Source of the DNA: CAVPJC01 sp963705155
GTDB taxonomy: Bacteria > Chloroflexota > Anaerolineae > Anaerolineales > UBA4823
Direction of reading: 5' to 3'
Assembly (NCBI GenBank): GCA_963705155.1
Contig: CAVPJC010000004.1
Coordinates: 1 to 64,000, forward strand
DNA: 64,000 nt
How positions within the stretch are numbered: the stretch's first letter is position 1; every line of letters begins with the position of its first letter. The translations under genes were made by a program, and so were the position numbers. This document shows positions 25,039-34,137 of this stretch, in pieces. The notes below the pieces were generated by a model that searched no databases, was not told the origin of the DNA, and saw nothing but the letters and a program-made list of their open reading frames with translations.

Positions 25039-27663
25039 ATGCAAGCCCCCCTGGCCTACACCCTGCGCCTGCGCCTGCTTCATAACATCGGCTTGCGCTA
25101 CCTGCTGCGCCATCCCTGGCAGAGCCTGCTGATGGTGCTGGGGATTGCCCTGGGAGTGGCGGTGATGGTGGCGATCGACCTGGCCAACGCCAGCGCCAGG
25201 CGGGCCTTCGACCTGAGCACCGAGGCCGTGGCCGGGCGGGCCACCCACCAGGTGGTGGCGGGCCCGCAGGGGCTGCCCAGTTCGACCTACCGTGACCTGA
25301 AACTGGCCGGGTTCGCCGCCCCGCTGGCGCCCGTTTTGAGTGATATCGCTTCATCCCCGCAAATGGGTGGGCGACCCTTCACCCTACTGGGCGTGGACCC
25401 CTTCGCCGAGGCGCCCTTCCGCAGTTACCTGGGAGCCCAAGGCCAAACCCCCGTGGCCGATCTGACCCTGTTCCTGACCGAGCCGGGAGCGGTGCTGATC
25501 TCCAGCCGGGTGGCAGAACAGTACGGTCTGCAGGCATGCCCAACCGTGCCCGCCAGTGAGCGTCCCGCAGCCTGCCTGCTGACCCTGGAGACAGGCGATG
25601 TTATGCGCAGGGTCTTTATCGCCGGGCTGCTCGACCTCCTGACCGGTTGAGCCTGCGGGCCTTGGACAGCCTTGTTCTGGCCGACCTATCCACCGCCCAG
25701 GAGCTGACCGGGCGCAGCGGGCAGATCGACCGGATCGATGTCGTCTTGCCACAAGACGAGACGCCCGTTGGCGCGCCGGCTGCCGGCGGATTGGCGGAGC
25801 AATTGAAGGCTTTGCTGCCCCCCGGGGCCAGCCTGCAAAGTGTGGCGGCCCGCAGCGGGGCGGTGGCCGAGATGACCTCAGCCTTCCGCAACAACCTGAC
25901 CGCCCTGAGCCTGCTGGCCCTGCTGGTGGGGTTGTTCCTCATCTATAACACCATCACCTTCTCGGTCGTCCAGCGCCGGGTGCTGTTTGGCACGCTGCGC
26001 TGCCTGGGTTTCACCCGCCAGGAGGTCTTCTGGCTGGTGGTGGTGGAGGCCTTCCTGGTGGGGCTGGCCGGTCGCAGGGCTGGCGGGTGGGGTGCTGCTG
26101 GGGCAGGGCGCCCTGCACCTGGTGGCTCGCACCATTAATGACCTGTTCTTCGTGGTCAACGTCACCGGGGTGCAGGTTCCCGTGGAAAGCCTGCTCAAGG
26201 GGGCCGCCGCCGGGCTGGCTGCCAGCATCCTCACCGCCGCCCCGCCCGCCCTCGAGGCCGCCGCGGTTCCCCCGCGGGCTGCCCTGTACCGCTCGGGGCT
26301 GGAAGACAAGGCCCGCCAGGCTGTGCAGCGGGTGGCCCTGGGCGGCTTGCTGCTGACCCTGCTGGGGCTGGGTGTGCTGCTCATCCCCACCCGCAGCCTG
26401 GTGGTCAGTTTTAGCGGCACCTTTGCCGTCATCATCGGGGTCGCCATGCTCACCCCGCTGGGGGCGGTGGCCCTACTGCGGGCCGCCCTACCGGTGACTT
26501 CCCGCCTGGCCGGGCTGCTGGGGCGGATGGCCCCGCGGGATGCCCTGCAGTCGCTCAGCCGGACTGCCGTGCCCATCTCCGCCCTGATGGTGGCAGTCTC
26601 AGTCACCATCGGGGTCAGCCTGATGGTGGACAGCTTCCGGTTCACCGTGGAGACCTGGCTGGGGCAGACCCTGGCAGGCGACGTGTACATCTCGGCTCCC
26701 GGCGGCACCGCCGCCCGGGCTGGCGGGATCATCTCCCCGGCTCTGACGGCCGAACTGGCCCGCCGGCCGCAGGTGGCTGATGTGGCCACCCTGCGCTCGG
26801 TGACAGTTGAATTGCCGGACGGTCCGGTCAACCTTTCGGCGGTCGATCGCCCCATTGATGACGCCCGCCTGTACCGCTGGGCGCAGGGCAGCCCGGAGGA
26901 TGTCTGGCAGGCTATGCAGGCCGGGGCGGTGATCGTCTCCGAGCCGTTTGCCAGCCGTCTGGGATGGAAGGGACCCGGTGACCGCCTGACCCTTTACACG
27001 GCCCTCGGCCCACAGGAGTTCCCCGTGGCGGGCATCTTCGCCGATTACGCCTCCACCCAGGGGACGGTGCGCCTGGACCTCGAAACCTACCGCCGCCTGT
27101 GGCAGGACCCAGAACTTACCGCCATCGCCCTGTACCTGGCCCCCGGCGTCGATGTGGAGGCCTTCACCCGCCAACTGGAGGCCCAGGTGGGCGGGCGGCA
27201 ACTATTTATCCGCGCCAACCAGGGTCTGCGAGATGACGCCCTGGCGGTCTTTGACCGCACCTTTGCCATCACCGGGGTGATGCAGCTCCTGGCCACCGTG
27301 GTGGCCTTCATCGGTGTGCTCAGCGCCCTGCTGGCCGTGCAGTTGGACAAGCAGCGCCAATTGGGCGTGCTGCGAGCGGTGGGGATGACAGCCCGCCAGG
27401 TGTGGGGGCTGGTGATGATTTAAACCGGGCTGCTGGGCGGGGCGGCCGGGCTGCTGGCCATGCCCACCGGTTACCTACTGGCCCTGATCCTGGTGTATAT
27501 CATTAATTTGCGTTCGTTTGGCTGGACGCTCCAAATGCGACTGACCCCGGAGCCTTTCCTGCTGGCCCTGGTGGTGGCGGTGATGGCAGCCTTGTTGGCG
27601 GGGATTTACCCGGCTTACCGGATGGGGCGCATGATGACCGCCGAGGCCCTGCGCGGAGAATGA
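25039..27663 (+). pseudogene. FtsX-family ABC transporter permease, disrupted
   Basis: About 870 codons with two FtsX cores. The N-terminus is LLRHPWQSLLMVLGIALGVA (first helix). A frameshift near 25645 and another near 26070 (GGTCGCAGGGC region) break the first half. The second half has PISALMVAVSVTIGVSLMVD and SALLAVQLDKQRQLGVLRAVG, the conserved FtsX loop. An in-frame TAA at 27421-27423 then interrupts before TGLLGGAAGLLAMPTGYLLA and the last helices (IYPAYRMGRMMTAEALRGE). The TAA sits where family members often have Gln. It pairs with the ATPase upstream and overlaps the AttH-like gene by 4 nt (ATGA). Confidence 0.82.
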
Positions 27664-28845
27664 AGATGAAACGCTGGCTGATTGGATTGATCCTGGCTAC
27701 CGGGTTACTGGCCTTCGGGATATTTATCTGGACCCGCCGCCCGCAGGCGGCCCTGCTGGAACGGCGGGTGGTGTTGGCCGCCCGCCCGGAGGTGCAAGGA
27801 TTTGCCCGGGCTGAGGCCCCGGCCCCCATCACCTTCCCGCAGGATTTTGGCCCGCACCCCGAGTACCAGACCGAGTGGTGGTATGTCACCGGCAACCTCT
27901 CGACCCCCGATGGGCGCCGTTTTGGCTACCAGTGGACGGTCTTCCGGCGCGGCCTGCTCCCGCTCGAGGCCGCCCTTCAACGCGGCTCTCGAGTGGGCCG
28001 CCACCCAGGTCTACATGGGTCACTTTGCCCTGACCGATGTGGACGGTGGGCAGCACTATGCCTTTGAGCGCTTCAACCGCGGGGCCGCCGGGCTGGCGGG
28101 GGCGCAGGCCTCGCCCTACCGGGTCTGGCTGGAAGACTGGAGCGCCGGATCGACGGGCAGCCTGCCCGCCGGTACACCCGGCGCTGAATATCGCCTCGTC
28201 GCCGGGCAGAACGGGGTTCAGATCGACCTGGCTCTGACCGACCTGAAAGGCCCGGTGCTGCAGGGCGTGGACGGTTACAGCCAGAAAGGGCCCGAACCTG
28301 GCAACGCATCCTACTATTACAGCCAGACCCGCCTGCAAACCCGGGGCGAGATCGTGGTGGATGGGCAGCGCTACACTGTGGAGGGGTTCTCGTGGAAGGA
28401 CCACGAGTACAGCACCAGCGCCCTGGCGGCCGGAGATGTGGGCTGGGACTGGTTCGCCCTGCAGCCCGACGATGGGACGGAGTTGAAGGTCTTTCACCTG
28501 CGCCGGGCGGATGGGAGCCTCAGCCCCTTTTCCAGCGGCAGCTTTGTGGATGAGAACGGGAACATCCAGCGCCTGGAAGCGGGCGATTTCAGCATCACGC
28601 CCACGGAGACATGGCGCAGCCCGCGCAGCCGGGTGGAGTACCCCGCCAGATGGGTGATCGAAGTCCCCAGGCTGGGCCTGCGCCTGGAGGTGGAGCCGCT
28701 GCTGGCCGACCAGGAGTTGAACGTCTCGTATGCCTACTGGGAGGGGGCGGTGCGCCTGGGGGGTGAACGAAATGGCGCGGCCGTGGCGGGTTACGGCTAT
28801 GCTGAGTTGACCGGCTACGCCGGGTCGATGGCGGGGGAGTTTTAG
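27660..28845 (+). pseudogene. AttH/CrtC-like lipocalin-type hydrolase, frameshifted
   Basis: Starts at ATG 27660, overlapping the permease stop. An N-terminal hydrophobic segment (WLIGLILATGLLAFGIFI) is a signal anchor or signal peptide. The family signature EYQTEWWYVTGNLSTPDGR follows at about residue 65. A shift near 27965 separates the halves; the second half has VYMGHFALTDVDG, WKDHEYSTSALAAGDVGWDW and QELNVSYAYWEGAV. These are the repeated lipocalin-like barrels of the AttH/hydroxyneurosporene-dehydratase superfamily. Gene order ATPase-permease-AttH is a known bacterial arrangement, probably for handling a lipid-like molecule at the envelope; the substrate is unknown. Confidence 0.8.
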
Positions 28846-28907
28846 GAATCCACGAAGGCCACGAAGGGTTACGAAGCAGTGCAGAGCCGGGGCTGGGGCG
28901 CAGCGGG

Positions 28908-29190
28908 GAACGGGAAAGAGGCGAAGAGGTGCCCCCCCCGGCCGGCATGGCCTCGGCGGCGGTCTTGCCCAGGTGGGCCGCCATGGCGACCCCGTGACCG
29001 GCATAGCCGAGGGCATACGAGTGTTCGTGGCCTTTCATTCGTGGATGGCCTGGCCGGGGAGTGCAGCAATTTCTCCTCACCCTGAAGAGGTCTTGTCATC
29101 CACCCCGGGCAGACCCTCACCCCGGACCAACGGCGCAAACGACGCTGCTCTTTGCCCCTCCCCCAAAGGGGGGAGGGCAGCGGGCTGTGG
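28908..29190 (+). repeat. segmental repeat, copy B
   Basis: Nearly identical to 23665-23950 over the FAD-oxidoreductase remnant (EHSYALGYAGHGVAMAAHLG on the minus strand), the AGAGGTCTTGT stretch and the CCCCTCCCCC hairpin. It lies behind the AttH-like gene, so copies A and B flank the whole ABC operon in the same orientation. The rest of 28846-29254 holds no gene. Confidence 0.75.
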
Positions 29191-29254
29191 AAAGCCAGGT
29201 TTTAAGCCTCCATGCGAAATCCCTGAAGCGTTTGATGTGGCCCGGTTTCGTCCT

Positions 29255-30595
29255 TTAACGGCCGGTGGCTGTAAACGATCCGTTCCCGTTATTTTTCCAT
29301 ACCCGGTAATGCTCCGCCAGGCGGGCGGTGAATACATCCAGGTCGCCGTCCCCGTCCAGGTCACCTAGCGCCACAGCGGCGCGGCTGGGGTAGCGCAGAG
29401 TTGTTGGGCTCTGGTGGAAATTGTCCCGGCTAAAGCTGCGGCTATGGCCGCCGCCATCGTTTAGCCAGATCTGCGCCCGCCCTGCCGAACCCAGCAGTGC
29501 GTCCAGGAAGCCATCGCCGTTCAGGTCGCCCAGGAAGACCGAGCTAGTGAACAATCTGCCGAGGCTTCCTGGGGAGATGGCAAACTGCCCTGGGGTACCC
29601 ACCTGCAGCCCGCCCTGGTTAAGGATGACCTGCCCGCCGCTCATCGTCGCGGCCAGCACATCGAGATCACCGTCACCGTCCAGGTCCCCCAGGACCAGGT
29701 CCTGTACATTCGGACAATCGAGATGCAGATCACCCGGACTGAAGCTACCCGCACCGTCGTTCCACCACACCTGGTAGGAGGTGCGGAGAGTATAGTCATC
29801 GTTCGGAGCGTAGGTTTCCAGGCTTTTTGCCAGGAAGACATCCAGGTCGCCGTCACCGTCCAGGTCGCCTAGTGCTGCCGCCCGGGTTCCGTCCATATCA
29901 TCTGGCGGCAGGCGCACAGGCTGAAAAGAAGATCCATTCTTGATCTGAGAGCGCAAATTCTCTGCCGTCAGGTTGATCCACAGCATATTGAAGGCCGGGA
30001 TGCGTTCTGGTTCGGCATTATCGTGCATCATCAGCCCACCGCAACAGTTGCCAGTAACGATATCCAGGTCACCGTCACTGTCCAGGTCGCCCAGACCGAT
30101 TGGGTGCGGCCCTCCCCAGAAGTCACCCCCAGAGAATGTCGTCCCGCGAATGAACAGCCCGGTCACCCCGCCCTGCGCCTCACCCTGGTTGATAAACATT
30201 TCCAGGCCGAACCAAGTGTTGCCAAGGAGGATATCCAGATCGCCATCGCCATCCAGGTCGCCTGCAGCCAGCGTGCGATATTCGGCGCTGCCCAGCCGCT
30301 GACCACTATCGACGAAGACACCCGGCCGGCCAGCCTGCGCCCCACCCTGGTTGATCCATAGCGTGCTTTCGGAGCGCCCCTCGTTAACCCCATTGGCCAG
30401 CAGGCCATCCAGGTCACCATCGCCGTCCAGGTCAGCTAACACGGCCCGGTGGCTGTAATGAGGCGGATTGGCCATCATATAGCTTACCCACCCATAGAAC
30501 AAACCCAGCCCGCCCAGCGCCAGTGCGAAAAAAATCAGCAGCCCCGACAGAAGTGCACGAGAGTGTGAAGCAAACCAGCCCCTGATTTGTGGCAT
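29255..30595 (-). CDS. FG-GAP/VCBS-repeat protein, membrane-anchored
   Basis: 446 residues from ATG 30595 (AGGGGAGA upstream); the frame is open 19 codons further back but without an RBS. A single N-terminal hydrophobic segment (LLSGLLIFFALALGGLGLFY) anchors or exports it. Then about seven repeats follow, each with a calcium-binding loop of the type LADLDGDGDLDGLLANG or LGDLDGDGDLDVFLAKS, alternating with WINQGG/WWNDGAGSF. Seven FG-GAP repeats suggest an extracellular beta-propeller as in integrin-like adhesins. Substrate unknown. It lies between segmental repeat copies B and C. Confidence 0.88.
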   Translation of the reverse strand: MPQIRGWFASHSRALLSGLLIFFALALGGLGLFYGWVSYMMANPPHYSHRAVLADLDGDGDLDGLLANGVNEGRSESTLWINQGGAQAGRPGVFVDSGQRLGSAEYRTLAAGDLDGDGDLDILLGNTWFGLEMFINQGEAQGGVTGLFIRGTTFSGGDFWGGPHPIGLGDLDSDGDLDIVTGNCCGGLMMHDNAEPERIPAFNMLWINLTAENLRSQIKNGSSFQPVRLPPDDMDGTRAAALGDLDGDGDLDVFLAKSLETYAPNDDYTLRTSYQVWWNDGAGSFSPGDLHLDCPNVQDLVLGDLDGDGDLDVLAATMSGGQVILNQGGLQVGTPGQFAISPGSLGRLFTSSVFLGDLNGDGFLDALLGSAGRAQIWLNDGGGHSRSFSRDNFHQSPTTLRYPSRAAVALGDLDGDGDLDVFTARLAEHYRVWKNNGNGSFTATGR

Positions 30596-30722
30596 CGATC
30601 TCCCCTGCGTACCCAATGATAGGACCTGCCCCTGACCCTGGCCTGTATACAACCCGACGCCGACAAAGAAGCAGCTTATCTCGAGGCTTTGCGAGAACGG
30701 AGAGGTAGGCGCATGCGGCTAC

Positions 30723-31268
30723 TTATGAACCATGTGAGGGTTTCCGCATGCTCTCGATGAAAGAATGCAGCTCCAATGCCAGCATCGCACCTGCCAACCC
30801 GAAATAGAGCCAGATACCCCATAAATGGGCTGGACGGAAGACTTCGACGGAGGTGGCTACCAGCAGGATCAAACCAAGGGCCAGCCCCCAGGAAATCACA
30901 CTGAATATTTGAAAAGGCCGGTTATTTGCGGACCTCGCCAGCAGCAGGGTGCTGGTGACGGGCAGTACAACCAGAAGTAATACCGGGAGGATAATTAGAA
31001 ATTCCCGGCCACGCTCGGAAAGTACAAGCTCTCCAGATAAGAGTTGAGAAATCAATTGTGGGATAGCCAGCGTAGAAAATGAAAGAACGAAGACGCCTGA
31101 CATTCGTCCAACGCAGCTGCCGTTCTCTAACAGGAGAAAAGGAGGGTGGCAAAACTCCGGCGGCGGGACGCCATCGCCTTCGTAGCCCCAGGGACCCAGG
31201 ATGGCGATCAGCAACAGCACATAAACCAGGATACGAACCCTGTTCTTATGTTGACTGATCCAGGCCAT
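30723..31268 (-). CDS. hypothetical four-helix membrane protein
   Basis: 181 residues, ATG 31268 behind AAGGAGG. Hydrophobic segments at about residues 13-28 (ILVYVLLLIAILGPWGY), 57-75, 90-110 (FLIILPVLLLVVLPVTSTLL) and two weaker ones near 120-165 (WGLALGLILLVATSVEVF). Two Cys residues in the first outside loop (EFCHPPF, GSCVG) could form a disulfide. No family recognised. Confidence 0.7.
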   Translation of the reverse strand: MAWISQHKNRVRILVYVLLLIAILGPWGYEGDGVPPPEFCHPPFLLLENGSCVGRMSGVFVLSFSTLAIPQLISQLLSGELVLSERGREFLIILPVLLLVVLPVTSTLLLARSANNRPFQIFSVISWGLALGLILLVATSVEVFRPAHLWGIWLYFGLAGAMLALELHSFIESMRKPSHGS

Positions 31269-31481
31269 AACTTGCCTCCTTAAGGTTTGTCACGCGGTGG
31301 ATGGCATGTGATTCCAAGATTCCAGGTCGAGTGAATTCGACCAACATTTTCACTTCAAAGGGTGATGATTTTGACTATCTTGGTTAAAGTTTAGCACCAT
31401 TTTCTGCATAGGTGCATAATATTTTTGATCCACTTATAAAAACTCAGGCACCTGTATAACCTATTTGCGCGTGGGCTATGG

Positions 31482-31709
31482 GGAGACCCTCACCCCGGAC
31501 CAACGCCGCAAAAGAGGCTACTCTTTGCCCCTCCCCCAAGGGGGGAGGGCAGCGGGCTGTTGAACCCCGGGCTTCGAGGGGAGATTTGAGGAGGCGGCAT
31601 GTCCATGCTGCCGGGGCATTGCGTCTGTGAGCACATTCGAGCATTCGTGGATGGCTCCTTGCTTAAACCGAACATTTGTGCTAGATTCTGAGGGGTAAAC
31701 GGAGGCACA
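31482..31709 (+). repeat. segmental repeat, copy C
   Basis: Matches copy A from GACCCTCACCCCGG through the CCCCTCCCCC hairpin, the GGAGGCGGCATG block and the promoter region (CGAACATTTGTGCTAGATT), and continues into the coding region of the 31710 gene. The preceding 31269-31481 shows nothing beyond the RBS of the minus-strand gene. Confidence 0.75.
31659..31687 (+). promoter_or_regulatory. promoter of the tyrosine-recombinase-like gene
   Basis: TTGCTT at 31659-31664, 17-nt spacer, TAGATT at 31682-31687. The same block is conserved in copy A (about 24013-24042) with an 18-nt spacer. Confidence 0.5.
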
Positions 31710-33455
31710 ATGGACGATAAAGGCAAAATCCCGCTGCTGCTCGTCTACCTGTTCGGCGACAGGGCGCAGGCCGCCTAGGGTGCGGCCTCCGAGCGGCTGT
31801 TACTCTGGTGCCGGGCATTCGACGAGTGGCTGGTGGAGCGGGGGCGCACCGGCAAGCAGGGAGTGCTCAACCTCTCACAGAGGGCCTGGCGTCGCTTGTT
31901 GGGTGAAAGCGGCAAGACGCCCTGGGAGCTGACCCCGGCCGATTTCGAGCAGCACGCCGCCTGGATGCTGGGGCAGGGTTATGCCCCGGGGACGACACGC
32001 AACGCGTTGTGCGTGTTTTCGAAGTTTTACCGTTGGTGCAGCCTGCGGCAGATCGACCCCCAATGCGGGGCGGGTTTCAACCCGGCGGCCAGGGTGCGGT
32101 GGCCGGCCCAGCATCCGTACCAGGATGCGCACCTCCTCAGCCGCGGCGAGGTCGACCGGCTGCTGAGCGCCATGCGGCGCGATCGGTCGGCGCTCGGTCG
32201 GCGGGATTATGCTTACACCCTGGCGCGCCTTCACCTGGGGGCGCCGCACAGGGCCCTGCGGGAGCTGAAATGGGGCCAGATCGAGCCGGAGGCCGACGGC
32301 GCCTGGCTGCGCTGGCGCCCGGAGACGGAGCGCAGCCGCCTGCCGGACGAGGTCTGGCAGGCCATCCGGGAGGCGCTGCAGGCCGGCGGGCGGCTGGATG
32401 GGATGCGCCTCGAGGATCATATCTTTGCAGGGTTGGTCGACCCGTTCAAAGATGGAGCCGGGGAGCACGCTGGCGATTGGGCGGCAGGCCGGCCGTTCTC
32501 GGTCACCCTGATGCTGAAAAGTTTGAAGCGTTACGGCCGTCTCGCCGGCATCCCCGAGGCCAAACTGACCCAGGAAGTGCTGCGCCATACGGCCATCCGG
32601 CTGAAGCAGGCTGAAGGCGCCAGTTTGAACGAGCTGTGGCTGTTTAACGGCGGCCGTGCGGGCAAAGCCTCATTTAAGTTCCGGCTTGGGTACCTGCCGG
32701 AACTGCCTGCCGATCAAAGCGGCGCCGGTCACATCGGCGCCGATCACATCGGCAACCTCGGCGTGCCCGGCCACCAGCCGCGGCGCTACAAGCCCGGGGA
32801 AGGCACCAAACACGGGTTATACACCCGCCGCCACCCGCGCGAAGAGGTGGAGGCGCTGCTGGCCGAGGACATCCAGGGCATCGAGGAGCAGATCGTCGGG
32901 CTGCGCACCCTCGCCCGCCGGCTGCTGGAGCGGCAGGAGCAGACGCCTGACAGCCGGGAGGCGGCCCGTCTGCTGGACGCCTACAACCTGGCGGCCTCTC
33001 GCCTGGGGGAGCTGATCAAGGCCGGTGGGGCGCTGGAGAGCGGCGGGAAATCCAGCCAGTGGGCGGAGAATTTCCTGGCCGTCTCGGACGAGATCGCCGC
33101 GGAGATGGGCATCGAGCCGGTTTCAGACGGGCTGCGGAGCGAGGCGGCGGGCGGCGGCGGCCCCGCTGGTATGGCCAGCGGCACCGGATTGAGCGCCGGC
33201 GCCCGGCAGCCGGCGGAAGAGATCGCCGCCATGCGCTACGTGCTGCGCAATGTGTACCGGCTGGGGATCGAAGCGCAGGAGACGGGGGAGATCATCCATA
33301 TGGTGGAGGTCTATGGGCTGGGGTGTATCCGGCTGATGAGGCTGCTCAAGATGGAGCAGGCCGGCGCCGGGAATTTGGAAGCCTTCCTGCGGGCGGAGAT
33401 CGACCGGGCGATCCATGCGGTCAACATCGAGATGGGCCTGATCCCGCCGGACTGA
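31710..33455 (+). pseudogene. tyrosine-recombinase-like protein with in-frame amber codon
   Basis: ATG 31710 after GGAGGCACA encodes MDDKGKIPLLLVYLFGDRAQ, then TAG at 31776-31778, and the same frame runs on for 558 codons. Residues about 25-130 form a SAM-like core-binding domain (LTPADFEQHAAWMLGQGYAP, ALCVFSKFYRWCS). The catalytic part has HRALRELKWGQIEPEADGAW and LRHTAIRLKQAEGASLNELW, resembling the Arg and HxxR boxes of phage integrases, though the Tyr box is not obvious. The C-terminal 200 residues are helical (EEQIVGLRTLARRLLE, MRYVLRNVYRLGIEAQETG). A GTG at 31833 could start a shortened protein. Its first 31 codons recur at 24150. Confidence 0.6.
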
Positions 33456-33459
33456 CGGC

Positions 33460-33700
33460 CCTCTCCCTTTGGGAGAGGGCGCCGCAGCGAAGCTGCCGGC
33501 GGGTGAGGGCAGGCTGTTGGGTCCAAAAAGGAAGTCATTGCAATTCATCACCGCCGCCTGTAGGGGCGAAGCGGTGACCTTTGCACAATCTATGGCGGTA
33601 TTACCCCGCTTCGCCCTGCTCTTCTTTGCGGACGCGCCCTCTCCCTTTGGGAGAGGGTGCCGCAGCGAAGCTGCCGGCGGGTGAGGGCAGGCTGTTGGGC
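33460..33700. repeat. direct REP-like repeats flanking MITE copy 2
   Basis: A unit of about 58 bp beginning CCCTCTCCCTTTGGGAGAGG and containing GCCGCAGCGAAGCTGCCGGC occurs at 33460-33518 and again at 33638-33700, in the same direction. Each starts with a small hairpin (CCTCTCCC / GGGAGAGG). Between them lies a MITE copy. Confidence 0.75.
33511..33632 (+). repeat. MITE-like dispersed repeat, copy 2
   Basis: About 120 bp from GGCTGTTGGGTCCAAAAAGG to CTTTGCGGAC, sharing GCAATTCATCACCGCC, CCTGTAGGGGCGAAGCGGTG and CGCTTCGCCCTGCT with copies 1 and 3. Ends are imperfect. Confidence 0.75.
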
Positions 33701-33766
33701 AAAGAACGCCCTTCTCGCAAAGACATCTCGACTTTGTGAAAGTCCTGGACTCCAGGTGTGTTTCTG

Positions 33767-33794
33767 TTGACTTTAGTATTTAAATTGGTATACA
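33767..33794 (+). promoter_or_regulatory. promoter of the 46-codon gene
   Basis: TTGACT at 33767-33772, 16-nt AT-rich spacer, TATACA at 33789-33794. Predicted start about 33801, 21 nt before ATG 33822. Confidence 0.6.
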
Positions 33795-33821
33795 CTCTCT
33801 TTAACGAACGGACGAAACGGG

Positions 33822-33962
33822 ATGCTGACTCGTTGCACGAACCCTCCGGCAGGTCAATTCTGCGAGATTTATGCACTGCGCGCAGCCAGGTGGTTGGCTG
33901 ATGGTTGGCTGCGAGAGCCTCTGGCTGCGGCGTGCACTGCCCGCCAGGCTGCCTTGCGTTGA
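33822..33962 (+). CDS. compact small gene, 46-residue unknown protein
   Basis: ATG 33822 to TGA 33960-33962 encodes 46 residues beginning MLTRCTNPPAGQFCEIYAL and continuing RAARWLADGWLREPLAAA. A sigma70-like promoter ends 28 nt upstream and a strong terminator stem begins on the last base of the stop codon, so the ORF is framed exactly by transcription signals. The RBS is weak (GAAACGG close to the ATG). Two Cys near the N-terminus and a Trp/Arg-rich helix are visible. No family recognised. Alternatively the transcript of about 200 nt acts as RNA. Confidence 0.5.
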   Translation: MLTRCTNPPAGQFCEIYALRAARWLADGWLREPLAAACTARQAALR

Positions 33963-33999
33963 CACGGATTCCAATTGAACAGGAATCCGTGTTTTATTT
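33962..33999 (+). terminator. Rho-independent terminator
   Basis: Eleven-pair perfect stem ACACGGATTCC / GGAATCCGTGT, loop AATTGAACA, then TTTATTT. Confidence 0.85.
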
Positions 34000-34027
34000 G
34001 CTCATCGACAAAATCTATCAATTGAAA

Positions 34028-34090
34028 AGCTGCTCGCACTTCGTGGACTACAAAAAAAAACGAGATTGTTCCCTTCGCAAGCAGCCGCCT
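34028..34090. repeat. short dispersed repeat shared with 24058-24130
   Basis: GCTCGCACTTCGTGGACTAC followed by an A8-9 run and GAGATTG, close to GCTCGCACTTCGTGGGCTAC with an A8 run and AAGATTG at 24058-24100. It is non-coding and lies next to the IS110 right end. Confidence 0.5.
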
Positions 34091-34137
34091 CGCAGTAACT
34101 GTGTAATAAGTAAAGGGTGAAAAGAACTTGGGATAGG

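Noticed and set aside
27886..29016. 376-codon minus-strand ORF spanning the AttH-like gene and segmental repeat
   Set aside because: Only the part inside the repeat (the FAD-oxidoreductase remnant) has recognisable sequence. The rest is the shadow of the AttH-like gene.
29255..30595. Regular short DNA repeats (GTCACCGTCCAGGTC-like) considered as a CRISPR or tandem-repeat array
   Set aside because: The repeats are the codons for the DLDGDGDLD calcium loops of FG-GAP repeats. Spacing is irregular and in frame. No CRISPR array or cas gene was seen in the window.
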